DNA of 64,000 nt from Pseudodesulfovibrio portus (GCF_026000375.1 NZ_AP026708.1:1924501-1988500), one strand, 5' to 3'; positions 7,516-19,051 are shown, numbered from the stretch's first letter. A program made the numbers and translations. Notes: a model not told the origin generated them from the letters alone.

Positions 7516-8685
7516 ATGTTTCTGAAAGTGAACAGAGATGAAATCATCGAAGGACTCCAGAAGTCGGCGAACATCATCCCGGCCAAAACCGGAGCGGCAT
7601 TTCTCCGCACCATCTGGTTGCAGTGCGAGAACGGAAACCTGAACGTGATGTCCACCGATTCGAATCTCGAGTTCATGGGCTCCTATCCGGCCGGTATCGA
7701 GGGCGAGGGATTGGCCGGCGTCCAGGGCCGCGCTTTTTATGACCTGGTCAAGCAGCTCCGTTCCGACCAGGGTGAGCTGACCATCAGCACGGATGAAGAG
7801 AACCAGAACGTCCTGGTCGAACAGAAGGCCAGGAAGTACAAGTTCCCGGTAAACGACCCGGAATGGTTCCAGAAATTCTCCACCTTTCCGGAAAACGGCA
7901 CCGTGTTCTGGTCCGGTGATTTCCTGCACGAGATCATCGACAAGATTTCGTTCTGCATTTCGGACGAGGACTCCATGGAGGCCATCGCCTGCATCCACCT
8001 CGTCCCCCGCGACAAGATGGGCGTGAAGACCGTCGAGGTCTGCGGCCTGAACGGCCACCAGTTCGCCATGCTCAACTTCGTCAACGACGACATCTATGCC
8101 ATGCTCCCGGAAGAGGGCGTGCTCATCCAGAAGAAGTACCTGACCGAGCTCAAGAAGTGGCTTACCGCCGATGAGATCGAGCTGGCCATCTCCAACAAGC
8201 GGCTCTTTTTCCGCACCGGCGACAAGCGGGAGACCTTCACGCTGCCCCTGTCCTACTACCAGTACCCGAACTATCAGAACTTCCTGGCCAAGCTGAACGA
8301 TCCCGACGTTTCCACCCTGGAAGTGAGCCGCCTCGACCTGGTGGACGCCCTGTCCCGCGTGGCCCTGTTCAACACCGACTCCAACCGTTGCGCCTACTTC
8401 ACCTTTGCGGGCAGCGAGGTGACCATCTCCGCCCAGGGGCAGGAGACCGGCACGGCGCGGGAATCCATCGACGCAACCTTCACCGGCGACATGGCCCGCA
8501 TCGCCTTCCCGACCAGGAATCTCATCGAGATACTGAACCACTTCAATTCCGACACCGTGAAGTTCACCCTGACCGGCACCGAGGCCCCCTGCGGCCTGAC
8601 CGGCGCCGACGACAAGAACTACGATGTGATCGTCATGCCCATGATGATTCAGGAAGAGACTTACTATACCGAGGAAAACGCATAA
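7516..8685 (+). CDS. dnaN: DNA polymerase III beta sliding clamp
   Basis: A 389-aa clamp subunit that dimerises into a ring around DNA and tethers the replicative polymerase. Three tandem clamp-fold domains span the length. The N-terminus MFLKVNRDEIIEGLQKSANI and the C-terminal MPMMI segment fit the family, although the extreme tail (EETYYTEENA) extends past the usual methionine-rich end. AAGGAG is placed about 10 bp before the ATG. The gene is directly followed by gyrB, whose ATG comes immediately after the dnaN stop, so dnaN-gyrB-gyrA is read as an operon. Confidence 0.96.
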   Translation: MFLKVNRDEIIEGLQKSANIIPAKTGAAFLRTIWLQCENGNLNVMSTDSNLEFMGSYPAGIEGEGLAGVQGRAFYDLVKQLRSDQGELTISTDEENQNVLVEQKARKYKFPVNDPEWFQKFSTFPENGTVFWSGDFLHEIIDKISFCISDEDSMEAIACIHLVPRDKMGVKTVEVCGLNGHQFAMLNFVNDDIYAMLPEEGVLIQKKYLTELKKWLTADEIELAISNKRLFFRTGDKRETFTLPLSYYQYPNYQNFLAKLNDPDVSTLEVSRLDLVDALSRVALFNTDSNRCAYFTFAGSEVTISAQGQETGTARESIDATFTGDMARIAFPTRNLIEILNHFNSDTVKFTLTGTEAPCGLTGADDKNYDVIVMPMMIQEETYYTEENA

Positions 8686-11082
<2,397 letters not shown>

Positions 11083-11097
11083 GTTTGGGGCTATTGA

Positions 11098-13545
11098 ATG
11101 AGTAATACCATCACCATCGAAAGCGAACTCAAGAAAAGTTATCTTGAGTATTCCCTGTCAGTCATCATCGGGCGTGCCATCCCGGATGTGCGCGACGGGC
11201 TGAAGCCCGTCCACCGACGCATCCTGTTTGCCATGCACGATCTCGGCAACTACCACAACCGGGCCTACAAGAAATCCGCTCGCGTGGTCGGCGACGTCAT
11301 CGGTAAGTACCATCCGCACGGCGACTCCGCAGTGTACGACGCCCTGGTCCGCATGGCCCAGGACTTCTCCATGCGCGATATGCTCGTGGACGGCCAGGGC
11401 AACTTCGGCTCCATCGACGGCGACTCCGCCGCCGCCATGCGTTACACCGAAGTGCGCATGGCCAAGCTGTGTTCCGAGTTCCTCGGCGACATCGACAAGA
11501 ACACCGTCGATTTCAGGCCCAACTACGACAACACCATGCAGGAGCCGGCGGTCCTGCCCACCAAGGTGCCGAACCTGCTCCTCAACGGCACCACCGGCAT
11601 CGCGGTCGGCATGGCCACCAACATCCCGCCCCACAACCTGAGCGAGCTCATCGACGGTTCCATCCACCTGCTGGACAACCCCGAGTGCACCATCGAATCG
11701 CTCATGCAGCGGGTCAAGGGCCCTGATTTCCCCACCGGCGGCACGGTCTTCGGCGGGCAGGGACTGGTGGACGCCTACACCACCGGTCGCGGCTCCATCA
11801 AGATTCGCGGCGTGGTCGAGGTGGAAGAGGCCAAAAAGGGACGCAAGGAATCGATCATCATCAGGCAGATTCCCTACGCCCTGAACAAGTCCACCCTGGT
11901 GGAGAAGATCGCTGCGCTCATCCATGAGAAGAAGATCGAGGGCGTGTCCGACCTGCGCGACGAGTCCGACCGCAAGGGCATCCGCATCGTGCTCGACCTG
12001 AAGCGCGGCGCCATCCCGGACATCATCATCAACTCGCTGTACAAGTTCACGCCGCTGGAGACGAGCTTCGGCATCAACATGATGGCCGTGGTCGGCAAGC
12101 GGCCCATGCTGCTGAACCTGAAAGAGGTCCTCAAGCACTTCCTTGAGCACCGCCGCGAAGTCATCATCCGTCGCACCAAGTTCGATCTGGACAAGTGCGA
12201 GAAGCGCGTCCACATCCTGGAAGGGTTGCGCATCGCCCTGGACAACATCGACGAAGTGGTCAAGCTCATCCGCGCATCTAAGACGCCGGACGAGGCCCGC
12301 GAAGGCTTGATGAGTCGGTTCAGCCTGTCGGAGATTCAGGCCAAGGCCATCCTCGACATGCGGTTGCAGAAGCTCACCGGCCTGGAGCACGACAAGCTCC
12401 TGGAAGAGCTGGCCGAGCTGATGAAGAAGATCGAATACTTCACCTCCATCCTTGAAAACGAGGAGGTTCTCAAGGGCGTCATCCGCGACGAACTCCGCGA
12501 AATCAAGGACAACTACGCCACCCCGCGCAAGTCCGAACTGCTTCAGGCGGACCTGGACTCCATCGACATCGAGGACCTGATCCCGGACGAGGAAACGGTC
12601 ATCACCCTGTCGCGCCGGGGCTACATCAAGCGCACCCCGCTCTCCAACTACACGGCCCAGCGGAGGGGCGGAAAGGGCATCGCGGGCGTGCAGACCGGTG
12701 ACGGCGACTTCATCCACACCTTCATGCTGACCACCAATCATCAGCATCTGGTGCTGTTCACCAACTTCGGCAAGATGTTCAAGATCAAGGTCCACCAGGT
12801 TCCGGAGGGCTCCCGCTACGCCAAGGGCGGCCACGTGAACAACCTGCTGCCCCTGGAGAAGGAAGAGAACATCGCCACGGCCCTGTCCCTGCGCGAGTTC
12901 CAGGATGACCGCTTCTTCCTGTTCGTGACCCGAAAGGGCATGATCAAGCGCTCCTCCATCGGCCTGTACGGCAATTGCCGCTCCACGGGCATCCGGGCCG
13001 TGAACCTGCGCGACGGCGACGAGCTGATGACCGTGCGCGAACTCGAGCCGGACGTGGACTGCATCCTGGCCAGCCGCGAGGGCTCGGCCATCCGCTTCAA
13101 CATCAACGACGCCCGTCCCATGGGCCGCGCCACCGCCGGAGTCAAGGGCATGGCCCTGCGGCCCAACGACGAGGTCGTGGCCTGCGTTGTCACCGGAGAC
13201 GAGGAGCGCGACCAGCTGCTCACCGTGTCCGAGGGCGGCTTCGGCAAGCGCACCTCCATCGACCAGTACCGTGTCCAGACGCGCGGCGGAAAGGGCATCC
13301 TGAACATGCGCCTGACCAACAAGACCGGCAAGGTCATCAGTGCGCGCATGGTCAACGAGAACGACGACGTCATCCTGCTCACCACCCAGAACAAGGTCAT
13401 CCGCATGTCCGTGTCCGAGGTCAGCCAGACCCGAGGCCGCGCGACCCAGGGTGTCCGGCTGGTGAAGATGGACGCCGACAACAAGGTCGCCGGGTTCGAC
13501 CTGGTGATGGACGACGACGAAGAGCTCAAGGACAAGACGCCGTAG
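11098..13545 (+). CDS. gyrA: DNA gyrase subunit A
   Basis: An 815-aa DNA breakage-reunion subunit. The catalytic tyrosine is Tyr116 in AAAMRYTE. The quinolone-resistance region reads [10 protein letters not shown] (residues 72-81), with wild-type Ser and Asp at the positions equivalent to E. coli 83 and 87. The C-terminal beta-pinwheel carries a GyrA box (QRRGGKG, in [11 protein letters not shown]), which marks it as gyrase and not topoisomerase IV ParC. It is the third gene of the dnaN-gyrB-gyrA run; a 216-bp gap with a long stem-loop follows. Confidence 0.97.
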   Translation: MSNTITIESELKKSYLEYSLSVIIGRAIPDVRDGLKPVHRRILFAMHDLGNYHNRAYKKSARVVGDVIGKYHPHGDSAVYDALVRMAQDFSMRDMLVDGQGNFGSIDGDSAAAMRYTEVRMAKLCSEFLGDIDKNTVDFRPNYDNTMQEPAVLPTKVPNLLLNGTTGIAVGMATNIPPHNLSELIDGSIHLLDNPECTIESLMQRVKGPDFPTGGTVFGGQGLVDAYTTGRGSIKIRGVVEVEEAKKGRKESIIIRQIPYALNKSTLVEKIAALIHEKKIEGVSDLRDESDRKGIRIVLDLKRGAIPDIIINSLYKFTPLETSFGINMMAVVGKRPMLLNLKEVLKHFLEHRREVIIRRTKFDLDKCEKRVHILEGLRIALDNIDEVVKLIRASKTPDEAREGLMSRFSLSEIQAKAILDMRLQKLTGLEHDKLLEELAELMKKIEYFTSILENEEVLKGVIRDELREIKDNYATPRKSELLQADLDSIDIEDLIPDEETVITLSRRGYIKRTPLSNYTAQRRGGKGIAGVQTGDGDFIHTFMLTTNHQHLVLFTNFGKMFKIKVHQVPEGSRYAKGGHVNNLLPLEKEENIATALSLREFQDDRFFLFVTRKGMIKRSSIGLYGNCRSTGIRAVNLRDGDELMTVRELEPDVDCILASREGSAIRFNINDARPMGRATAGVKGMALRPNDEVVACVVTGDEERDQLLTVSEGGFGKRTSIDQYRVQTRGGKGILNMRLTNKTGKVISARMVNENDDVILLTTQNKVIRMSVSEVSQTRGRATQGVRLVKMDADNKVAGFDLVMDDDEELKDKTP

Positions 13546-13580
13546 GTCCTTATCGGGCCGACGGTGCATCTGCATGGTAT

Positions 13581-13632
13581 CCGGGCGGAAATCTCCAGCG
13601 CATACGACATCGCGCGCGGAGATTTTCGCCCG
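13581..13632 (+). other. Long stem-loop downstream of gyrA
   Basis: A 16-bp inverted repeat (CCGGGCGGAAATCTCC at 13581-13596; its complement, with one G-T wobble, at 13617-13632) with a 20-nt loop, 35 bp after the gyrA stop. No T-run follows, so it may stabilise or attenuate the message and is not a classical terminator. The rest of 13546-13761 holds nothing else I recognise. Confidence 0.5.
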
Positions 13633-13761
13633 GAATGATGCTGGGCGGCAGCCTCTGGGCAGCGCATGTCGTTTTTCGTTGCGCGAGCGGGCAGGGCATC
13701 GTACCAACGTCGCAGGCGGTTGTTGTTCCGGGGGAGCCGGGGGACTCCTAAAAGTACATTT

Positions 13762-14583
13762 ATGAAACAGATCCTGCTTCTTGTTATCCTTTTCTGCTCG
13801 TGCCTGCTGGCGTCCTGCTCCTCGGACAAATCTCCGGGGATGGAAGACATTGAGCGGGCCCGGGACGCATACTCCAAGGGGTTCTACCTGGAGGCGGAAA
13901 AGGACTATGAGCGCTACCTGCAGATCGAGCCCCAGGGCGCCGACCGCAAGGAGGCGTGGGACCGGCTGAGCGAGATCGCGGTGACCATCAAGGGCGACTA
14001 CGACCGGGCGGTGGTGCTGCTCGAGGCCATGTATCTCGAGCTGGGCGGCAACGCCAACGAGGCGTGGAAAATCATGTTCCAGCTCGGCGAGGTCTACGCG
14101 GAACTGGGCAACCGGCCCAAGGCCATCGAGTCCTTTGAAAAATGCCTGATGCACGCCGAGGGAAACCCGGAGCACATGTACAGGACGCAACTGCGCATGG
14201 CCAGATTGTACCGCGACATGGGCAGCTACGACCTGGTGGCGTCCACCCTGGAAAACTGCGCCGACTCGGCTTCCGAGTCCGAGTCAAAGGCCCGGTGCCT
14301 GTACGAGCTGGCCCAGAGCTACAGCTTCATTTCCGGCTGGGGACAGGCCAGGAAGGCGCTCGAGCAGCTGCTCGAGTTGCGAGGGTTGTCCGAGGAGACC
14401 CACGCCCTGGCGGTGTTCCTGCTTGCCGACATTTACGAACACGAGCGCGATTACCGCAGGACACGGGAATTGCTGGAGTCTATCCTGACGACCTATCCCA
14501 ACCCCAAGGTGGTGGAGTCGCGACTGGGCAACCTGCCGGACGTCCAGCCCGAGCCCATTCCGCTCAAGCCGCCGTCCGAATAA
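13762..14583 (+). CDS. Tetratricopeptide-repeat lipoprotein
   Basis: A 273-aa predicted lipoprotein. The start at 13762 is chosen because it gives a classical lipoprotein signal peptide (MKQILLLVILFCSCLLASC) with the lipobox LLAS before Cys19. The rest is helical TPR-like sequence: ARDAYSKGFYLEAEKDYERY, LGEVYAELGNRPKAIESFEK, and further repeats to about residue 250. The C-terminus is proline-rich. It resembles BamD/YbgF-like periplasmic scaffold proteins, but no specific family can be assigned. A phosphatase gene follows after 8 bp, probably in the same transcript. Confidence 0.8.
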   Translation: MKQILLLVILFCSCLLASCSSDKSPGMEDIERARDAYSKGFYLEAEKDYERYLQIEPQGADRKEAWDRLSEIAVTIKGDYDRAVVLLEAMYLELGGNANEAWKIMFQLGEVYAELGNRPKAIESFEKCLMHAEGNPEHMYRTQLRMARLYRDMGSYDLVASTLENCADSASESESKARCLYELAQSYSFISGWGQARKALEQLLELRGLSEETHALAVFLLADIYEHERDYRRTRELLESILTTYPNPKVVESRLGNLPDVQPEPIPLKPPSE

Positions 14584-14591
14584 GGAACATC

Positions 14592-15185
14592 ATGACCACA
14601 TTTTTCTGCATGCGCCACGGCCTGACGGACTGGAACAACGAGCACCGCATCCAGGGCTGCACCGACACTTCCCTCAACGAAGAAGGGCGCGAACAGGCCA
14701 GGAAATGGGCCGGGTCCCTGGCGGACAACGGCCTGGAGCTGATCGTGACCAGCGGTCTTGCCCGTTCAAGGGAGACCGCGGCCATCATCAACGAGACCCT
14801 GAACCTCGACGTGGTGGAGGATGAACGCCTCAACGAGATGGACTGGGGGGAGTGGACCGGCCTGGATCGCGGCCAGATCCGGGAGATGTACAAGCTGGTG
14901 GGCCAGCAGGAGAGAAAGGGGTTCGAATTCCGCGCCAAGGGCGGGGAGAGCCGCAACGAGCTGCTCATGCGCGCCTGTGACGCGCTCATGGACCTGACCG
15001 AGAAGTATCCCGGCAAATCCGTGCTGGTGGTGACCCACAACGGCATCCTGAAATGCCTGGCCTACACCTTGTCCGGCCTGGATTACCTGCCCGGCGACCC
15101 GAATCCCATCGAGCCGTATCGGCTGCACCGCTTCGAGTGCTCCGACCTCGAGCTGGCCATAGGCGAGCTCAACATCGAAATCTAG
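14592..15185 (+). CDS. Histidine phosphatase family protein (phosphoglycerate mutase-like)
   Basis: A 197-aa member of the histidine phosphatase superfamily. The phosphate-accepting motif FCMRHGLTDWN lies at the N-terminus (RHG), the acid/base region is ERLNEMDWGEWTGLD, and the second catalytic His is in VLVVTHNGILK. Cofactor-independent GpmB, alpha-ribazole phosphatase CobC and other small-molecule phosphatases share this architecture; no cobalamin genes are near, so a general phosphatase call is safest. The ATG at 14592 is the only start that keeps the N-terminal beta strand of the fold, and it lies 8 bp after the TPR lipoprotein gene. Confidence 0.85.
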   Translation: MTTFFCMRHGLTDWNNEHRIQGCTDTSLNEEGREQARKWAGSLADNGLELIVTSGLARSRETAAIINETLNLDVVEDERLNEMDWGEWTGLDRGQIREMYKLVGQQERKGFEFRAKGGESRNELLMRACDALMDLTEKYPGKSVLVVTHNGILKCLAYTLSGLDYLPGDPNPIEPYRLHRFECSDLELAIGELNIEI

Positions 15186-15242
15186 GGCGACCTGTTCCCC
15201 CAAGCCTTGGGCCGGGGGCCGGGACAGGGTGGAGAAAGGCGG

Positions 15243-15401
15243 CTAGCTGAGCTGGCTGATGCCCACGCTCATGATCATGGACACGCCGATCCAGAGGGCG
15301 GTCTTGAAGGTGCGAACGGACCAGGGAATCTTGTGATAGGCGGCTTCGGTGACGCCGAGGGTGGAATCTTCGGGCTGGAACAGGTAGCTCAGGTACGACA
15401 T
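15243..15401 (-). CDS. Small membrane protein, tandem paralogue 1
   Basis: A 52-aa protein, MSYLSYLFQPED at the N-terminus and one predicted transmembrane helix at the C-terminus (TALWIGVSMIMSVGISQLS). The start at 15401 lies 6 bp after GAGGAA; an ATG two codons upstream is too close to the ribosome site. It is clearly related to the neighbouring 54-aa gene at 15537-15701: both share a YLxxPED motif and a C-terminal SVRxxKxxLWIGxS membrane segment. Function is unknown; both point away from the LysR gene at 15841. An inverted repeat lies upstream (15488-15510). Confidence 0.6.
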   Translation of the reverse strand: MSYLSYLFQPEDSTLGVTEAAYHKIPWSVRTFKTALWIGVSMIMSVGISQLS

Positions 15402-15487
15402 TGTCATTTCCTCACATTGGGTTCGAAACGGGTTGTCTTCTGGTAGGGAAAAGAGCCGCCTGAGGTCCAATAGGGATGCGTGAGATT

Positions 15488-15510
15488 ATCCATAAGGAAT
15501 TCTTATGGAT
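15488..15510. promoter_or_regulatory. Inverted repeat upstream of small membrane gene 1
   Basis: Perfect 9-bp arms, ATCCATAAG (15488-15496) and CTTATGGAT (15502-15510), separated by GAATT. It sits about 87 bp upstream of the 52-aa gene and could be a regulator-binding site, for example for the LysR proteins encoded next door. That link is an inference. Confidence 0.45.
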
Positions 15511-15536
15511 GATCTTGGGAGGCGGCGGCCCGCCCC

Positions 15537-15701
15537 TCAGCAGAGCCGGTTCAGTCCGAGGCCGACGAGGATGGACAGCCCGATCCAGAGCACGGCCTTG
15601 CATGCCCGCACCGAGGCCGGATAGTGTATACCCTCGCCTTCGCAGGAGATATCTTCCGGCAGAAGCAGATACCGACACATGTTTCCGACCCCTCTGTCCA
15701 T
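15537..15701 (-). CDS. Small membrane protein, tandem paralogue 2
   Basis: A 54-aa protein with N-terminal MDRGVGNMCRYLLLPEDIS and a single C-terminal transmembrane helix (AVLWIGLSILVGLGLNRLC). An AAGGAGG ribosome site placed about 6 bp before the ATG at 15701 supports it as a real gene. It shares the PED motif and the SVRxxKxxLWIGxS segment with the gene at 15243-15401, so the pair arose by tandem duplication. The region between it and the divergent LysR gene (15702-15840) would hold both promoters. No function can be assigned. Confidence 0.6.
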   Translation of the reverse strand: MDRGVGNMCRYLLLPEDISCEGEGIHYPASVRACKAVLWIGLSILVGLGLNRLC

Positions 15702-15840
15702 GCACTCCTCCTTGCCCCCTGAAAATGGAACTCCTCTATCCTGATATGTGAGAGGCGGTTCATGGTCCAATTACAATCCTTGACGTCCGTCATAAGCAAT
15801 CCTGATTGATAACTGTCGGTTGTACGGGTATGTACCTGTC

Positions 15841-16722
15841 ATGGAACTATATCAGCTCAGAACGTTCGTGGCCGTGGCCGAAGAAGGGAACTTCACGCGG
15901 GCGGGCAAGCGGGTGCACGCCACCCAGCCGGCGGTTTCCGCGCACATCAAGGCCCTGGAAGAGGAACTTGGCGTGCGCCTTTTCGACCGGATCACGCGCG
16001 GCGTGGAGTTGACCCAGGCCGGGGCCGAACTGGTCCAGGACGCCATCGAGGTGCTGGCTGCGGCCAACGCGCTGAAGGCCCGGGCCGTGACCCTGGGAGC
16101 CGAAGTGGCCGGAAAGGTCTCCCTCGGGCTGTGCACCGACCCGGACTATCTCCGGGTGACCGCGCTGTTCGCCGATATCGAGCGGCGGTTCCCGAAGCTC
16201 AACCTGTCCCTGGCCCAGTTTCCCTCCAGGGTCATCCTCAAGGAAATCCGCGCCCGCACGCTGGACGCGGGCTTCGTCTTTGCAGGCAACCCGTACAACG
16301 ACCTGGAAACCATCACCCTGGCCGAGCCGTCCTATTCCATCATGGGCGCGGCCATGTACCGTGAGCAACTGGAGTCCGACGCGACCGGCGAACTTTCCGG
16401 ACACGCCTGGATCATGCCCACCACGGACTGCGCCTTCAGGGAACTGCAGCTCGATCTGTTCAAGCGACACGGCATCGTGCCCGCCCGGACCATCGGTGCG
16501 GACTCGGAAGAGGTCATCCGGCCCCTCATACTGGAGGGCAAGGCGCTGGGACTGGTCCGGGAGGATGAAGTGGCGCACATGGTCAAATCCGGCCTCGGCG
16601 TGGAGTGCACGCCGCTCGGCCGCCATTCGGTGGAGCTGAACTTCGTCTACCGCAAGGGCGAGGCCGAAGATCCGGCCATCGCCGCACTCATCGAGATCGT
16701 TCGCACCGCCTGGGGGGGATAA
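15841..16722 (+). CDS. LysR-family transcriptional regulator (1 of 3)
   Basis: A 293-aa LysR-type regulator. The N-terminal winged HTH is MELYQLRTFVAVAEEGNFTR followed by AGKRVHATQPAVSAHIKALE; the rest is a periplasmic-binding-like effector domain (about residues 90-290). The start at 15841 (MELYQL) matches the two paralogues next to it. Its TAA overlaps the ATG of the next LysR gene by one base (TAATG), so the two are translationally coupled. It is divergent from the two small membrane-protein genes, which are reasonable target candidates by the usual LysR arrangement. The effector is unknown. Confidence 0.9.
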   Translation: MELYQLRTFVAVAEEGNFTRAGKRVHATQPAVSAHIKALEEELGVRLFDRITRGVELTQAGAELVQDAIEVLAAANALKARAVTLGAEVAGKVSLGLCTDPDYLRVTALFADIERRFPKLNLSLAQFPSRVILKEIRARTLDAGFVFAGNPYNDLETITLAEPSYSIMGAAMYREQLESDATGELSGHAWIMPTTDCAFRELQLDLFKRHGIVPARTIGADSEEVIRPLILEGKALGLVREDEVAHMVKSGLGVECTPLGRHSVELNFVYRKGEAEDPAIAALIEIVRTAWGG

Positions 16723-17609
16723 TGGAACTGTACCAGCTCAAGACGTTCGTGGCCGTGGCCGAGGAGGGCAACCTGACCAAGGCCGCCGAGCGCATCTTCG
16801 CCAGCCAGCCGGCCGTGAGCGGCCACATCAAGGCCCTTGAGGAGGAGCTGGGGCTGCCCCTGTTCGTGCGCACCCCGCGCGGCATGCAGCTGACCGAGGC
16901 GGGTAAGGAACTCAAGCTCAAGGCCGAAGCCATCCTGCTGGCGGCCGACGACCTGCTCCACCAGGCCAGGAATTATCGCAAGGACCTGACCGGAACGCTA
17001 TGCGTTGTCCTGAACACTGACCCGGATTTCCTGCGGGTGACCGGTCTCATCGACGCCATGGCCCAAACCCATCCGAAGCTGCGCCTGAAATTCCAGCAGG
17101 GTGACTCCTGGAATATTCTCAAGGACGTACGGGACAGGCGGGTCGACGGGGGGTTTTCCTTTTCGGAGAATCACTATGCCGAGGTCACGGCGTTGCCCCT
17201 CGACGACATACCGATCCGCGTGGTGGCCCCGGCGAGCTGGGCCGCCCGGATCAAGGGCAGGTCAATGGACCAGCTGGCCGCCATGCCATGGGTCAAGCCG
17301 AACATGGAATGTCCGTATATGGCGATCATCGAAGGGGTGCTCAAGGATTCGGGAATATTTTTAAGCGACTACATAGAGGTGGATTCCGAAGACGTCATCC
17401 GCCAGCTGGTGGCTGCGGGCAAGGGGCTTTCCCTGCTCAAAGAACACGACGCCGTCGCCATGGTCACCGCCGGAACCGCCGTTGTCTGCGACTTCGGGCC
17501 GCCCCTGTCCCTGCCCATCAGTTTCGTGTACCCGAAGTGCCGTGAAAACGATCCGCTCATCCGGGCCCTTGCGGATGCCGTCATCCAGGCCTGGAACACC
17601 TCCGACTAG
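16722..17609 (+). CDS. LysR-family transcriptional regulator (2 of 3)
   Basis: A 295-aa LysR regulator beginning MELYQLKTFVAVAEEGNLTK, with the HTH helix ASQPAVSGHIKALEEELG, and an effector-binding domain including the conserved DVIRQLVAAGKGLSLL segment. It is coupled to the preceding LysR gene by a TAATG overlap and is closely related to it, consistent with a local duplication. It ends tail-to-tail with the third LysR gene: the two stop codons overlap within CTAG at 17606-17609. There is no room for a terminator, so convergent transcripts must overlap. Ligand and regulon are unknown. Confidence 0.9.
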   Translation: MELYQLKTFVAVAEEGNLTKAAERIFASQPAVSGHIKALEEELGLPLFVRTPRGMQLTEAGKELKLKAEAILLAADDLLHQARNYRKDLTGTLCVVLNTDPDFLRVTGLIDAMAQTHPKLRLKFQQGDSWNILKDVRDRRVDGGFSFSENHYAEVTALPLDDIPIRVVAPASWAARIKGRSMDQLAAMPWVKPNMECPYMAIIEGVLKDSGIFLSDYIEVDSEDVIRQLVAAGKGLSLLKEHDAVAMVTAGTAVVCDFGPPLSLPISFVYPKCRENDPLIRALADAVIQAWNTSD

Positions 17610-18487
17610 TCGACGCCCCACACCTTTTTCACGTGATCGATGACGGCCCGCATGACCGGGTCCTGGTCACGCCGCTTCAGGCAGACGAAGCTCAGATCGA
17701 TGGACAGCTCGTCGAATTCCATGACGTGAACGGTCTGGCCGATGCGGTTGGCCGCCTCCGCTTCGTTCCTGCGCAGGAACGAGACGCCCTTGCCTGCGGC
17801 CACCAGCACCCGGATGACCTCGTCTCCGTCCACTTCAAGCTGGTTGGAGGGCTTGAAGTCGTGGGACTGGAAAAACGGTTCGACGAGCTTCTGCACCGGG
17901 TTGTCCGACGGGTCCAAAATCCACGGCAGGTCGGCCAGGGCTTCGAGCCCGCCCTTGATGCGGTCCCGCCAGATGTCCGGCACGGCAACCAGGAACTGCG
18001 TGGTTTCCAGCAGGACGGCGTCGATATCCGATGAACGCGGGTCGCCGAAGATGAAGCCGCAATCCAGTTCGCCGTCACGGATGGCCCCCTGGACCGAGGT
18101 GGACGCCCGCTGCTGGATCTGGAGCGTCACCTTGGGGTGGGCCGCACCCAGGGAGTTGAGCAGGGGCACGATGCGCAGGTATTCAGCGTCCGTGTTGAGC
18201 CCCATGGCCAGGTCGCCCACCAGTTCGCCGCCCATGTTGCGTGCCTCAAGCTTCAGCTCCCGGGCCGCCTGAAGCACGTCCAGGGCCTTGGCCCGCAGCC
18301 GTTGCCCGGCCTCGGTCAGCCGCATGCCCTTGGGAGTGCGGATGAACAGCCGCGTGTCGAGTTCCTCCTCCAGGGCCTTGATGTGCGCGGAAACCGAAGG
18401 CTGGCTGGTGTGCAGGCGCACCGAGGCCCGGGTCAGATGCCCTTCCTCGGCCACCACTACGAACGTCTTGAGCTGATAGAGTTCCAT
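17606..18487 (-). CDS. LysR-family transcriptional regulator (3 of 3)
   Basis: A 293-aa LysR regulator, MELYQLKTFVVVAEEGHLTR, then ASVRLHTSQPSVSAHIKALE, with the effector domain ending in DEVIRVLVAAGKGVSFL and a C-terminal VKKVWGVD. The start at 18487 is chosen to match its paralogues; an ATG two codons earlier is possible. It converges on the second LysR gene with a 4-nt stop overlap. On its other side a 175-bp divergent region separates it from a 54-aa hydrophobic protein gene (18663), repeating the LysR/tiny-protein pairing seen at 15.2-15.8 kb. Confidence 0.9.
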   Translation of the reverse strand: MELYQLKTFVVVAEEGHLTRASVRLHTSQPSVSAHIKALEEELDTRLFIRTPKGMRLTEAGQRLRAKALDVLQAARELKLEARNMGGELVGDLAMGLNTDAEYLRIVPLLNSLGAAHPKVTLQIQQRASTSVQGAIRDGELDCGFIFGDPRSSDIDAVLLETTQFLVAVPDIWRDRIKGGLEALADLPWILDPSDNPVQKLVEPFFQSHDFKPSNQLEVDGDEVIRVLVAAGKGVSFLRRNEAEAANRIGQTVHVMEFDELSIDLSFVCLKRRDQDPVMRAVIDHVKKVWGVD

Positions 18488-18662
18488 GGGCAATCAGCCT
18501 CCTTGATGTGATCAATCATCTTACCTGATCAAGAATTGTTTCGCCATCAGAAAAACTGAACAAGTGCATCAAACAAAACAATTGGATTGATTACACGGAC
18601 ATCCTTAATTGTGCAGATATGGAAATGCGTCCATTTCGGGACACAAACAAAGGAGAACGATC

Positions 18663-18827
18663 ATGAGCATGGATAACGATACCCGTCTGGCCATGATGAA
18701 CATGCGCAACGACGCAAGGACGGCCCAGGCCGTGCCCGCCCGCCGTCGCAACTTTCGTCGCTACCGCCGCATCGCCGGTGCGACCGTGACCGCCTTTGCC
18801 CTGACCCTCTTTACCCGGGGCGCGTAA
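18663..18827 (+). CDS. Small basic protein with C-terminal hydrophobic segment
   Basis: A 54-aa protein with a methionine/asparagine-rich start, a basic middle (PARRRNFRRYRR) and a hydrophobic end (IAGATVTAFALTLFTRGA). AAAGGAG about 8 bp before the ATG at 18663 supports translation, and a strong terminator (18866-18926) follows 39 bp later, so it looks like a monocistronic small gene. It is divergent from the third LysR gene. I do not recognise it; it may be membrane-associated. Confidence 0.55.
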   Translation: MSMDNDTRLAMMNMRNDARTAQAVPARRRNFRRYRRIAGATVTAFALTLFTRGA

Positions 18828-18865
18828 CCATCCGGGCCCCCTGGCGGGCCCCTACATTGCGGGTT

Positions 18866-18926
18866 AGAGCCGCTCTTGTCTGAGGATTATCATCCTTTCC
18901 CCTCAGACAAGAGCGGTTCTTTTTTC
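18866..18926 (+). terminator. Rho-independent terminator after the 54-aa gene
   Basis: A long inverted repeat (AGAGCCGCTCTTGTCTGAGG at 18866-18885, nearly complementary to 18901-18920) followed by a T-run. The outer CTCTTGTCTGAGG arms are perfect. Confidence 0.88.
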
Positions 18927-18997
18927 GACCCACTCTCCCAAGGTCGGGGGAGCTCGGGGAGGATACGCACAAAGGCGCTGGAGGTCGAAGATATGAG

Positions 18998-19029
18998 AAA
19001 AGGCCCCGGCTGTCCTGCCGGGGCCTTTT
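18998..19029 (-). terminator. Terminator of the rubrerythrin gene
   Basis: Perfect 13-bp arms (AAAAGGCCCCGGC at 18998-19010; complement at 19017-19029) about 22 bp past the rubrerythrin stop. The T-run on the minus strand is short (TTTT). Confidence 0.75.
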
Positions 19030-19051
19030 GATGTTCAACGGGGAGGAGAGG

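Noticed and set aside
11158-14190. A 1010-codon open frame on the minus strand opposite gyrA
   Set aside because: It is a composition artefact of GC-rich codon usage on the antisense strand of gyrA; it has no ribosome site, no recognisable domain and opposes an undoubted gene.
18921-18960. A further copy of the family-D repeat (GACCCACTCTCCCAAGG)
   Set aside because: Only about 17 bases resemble the end of the element; too short to call.
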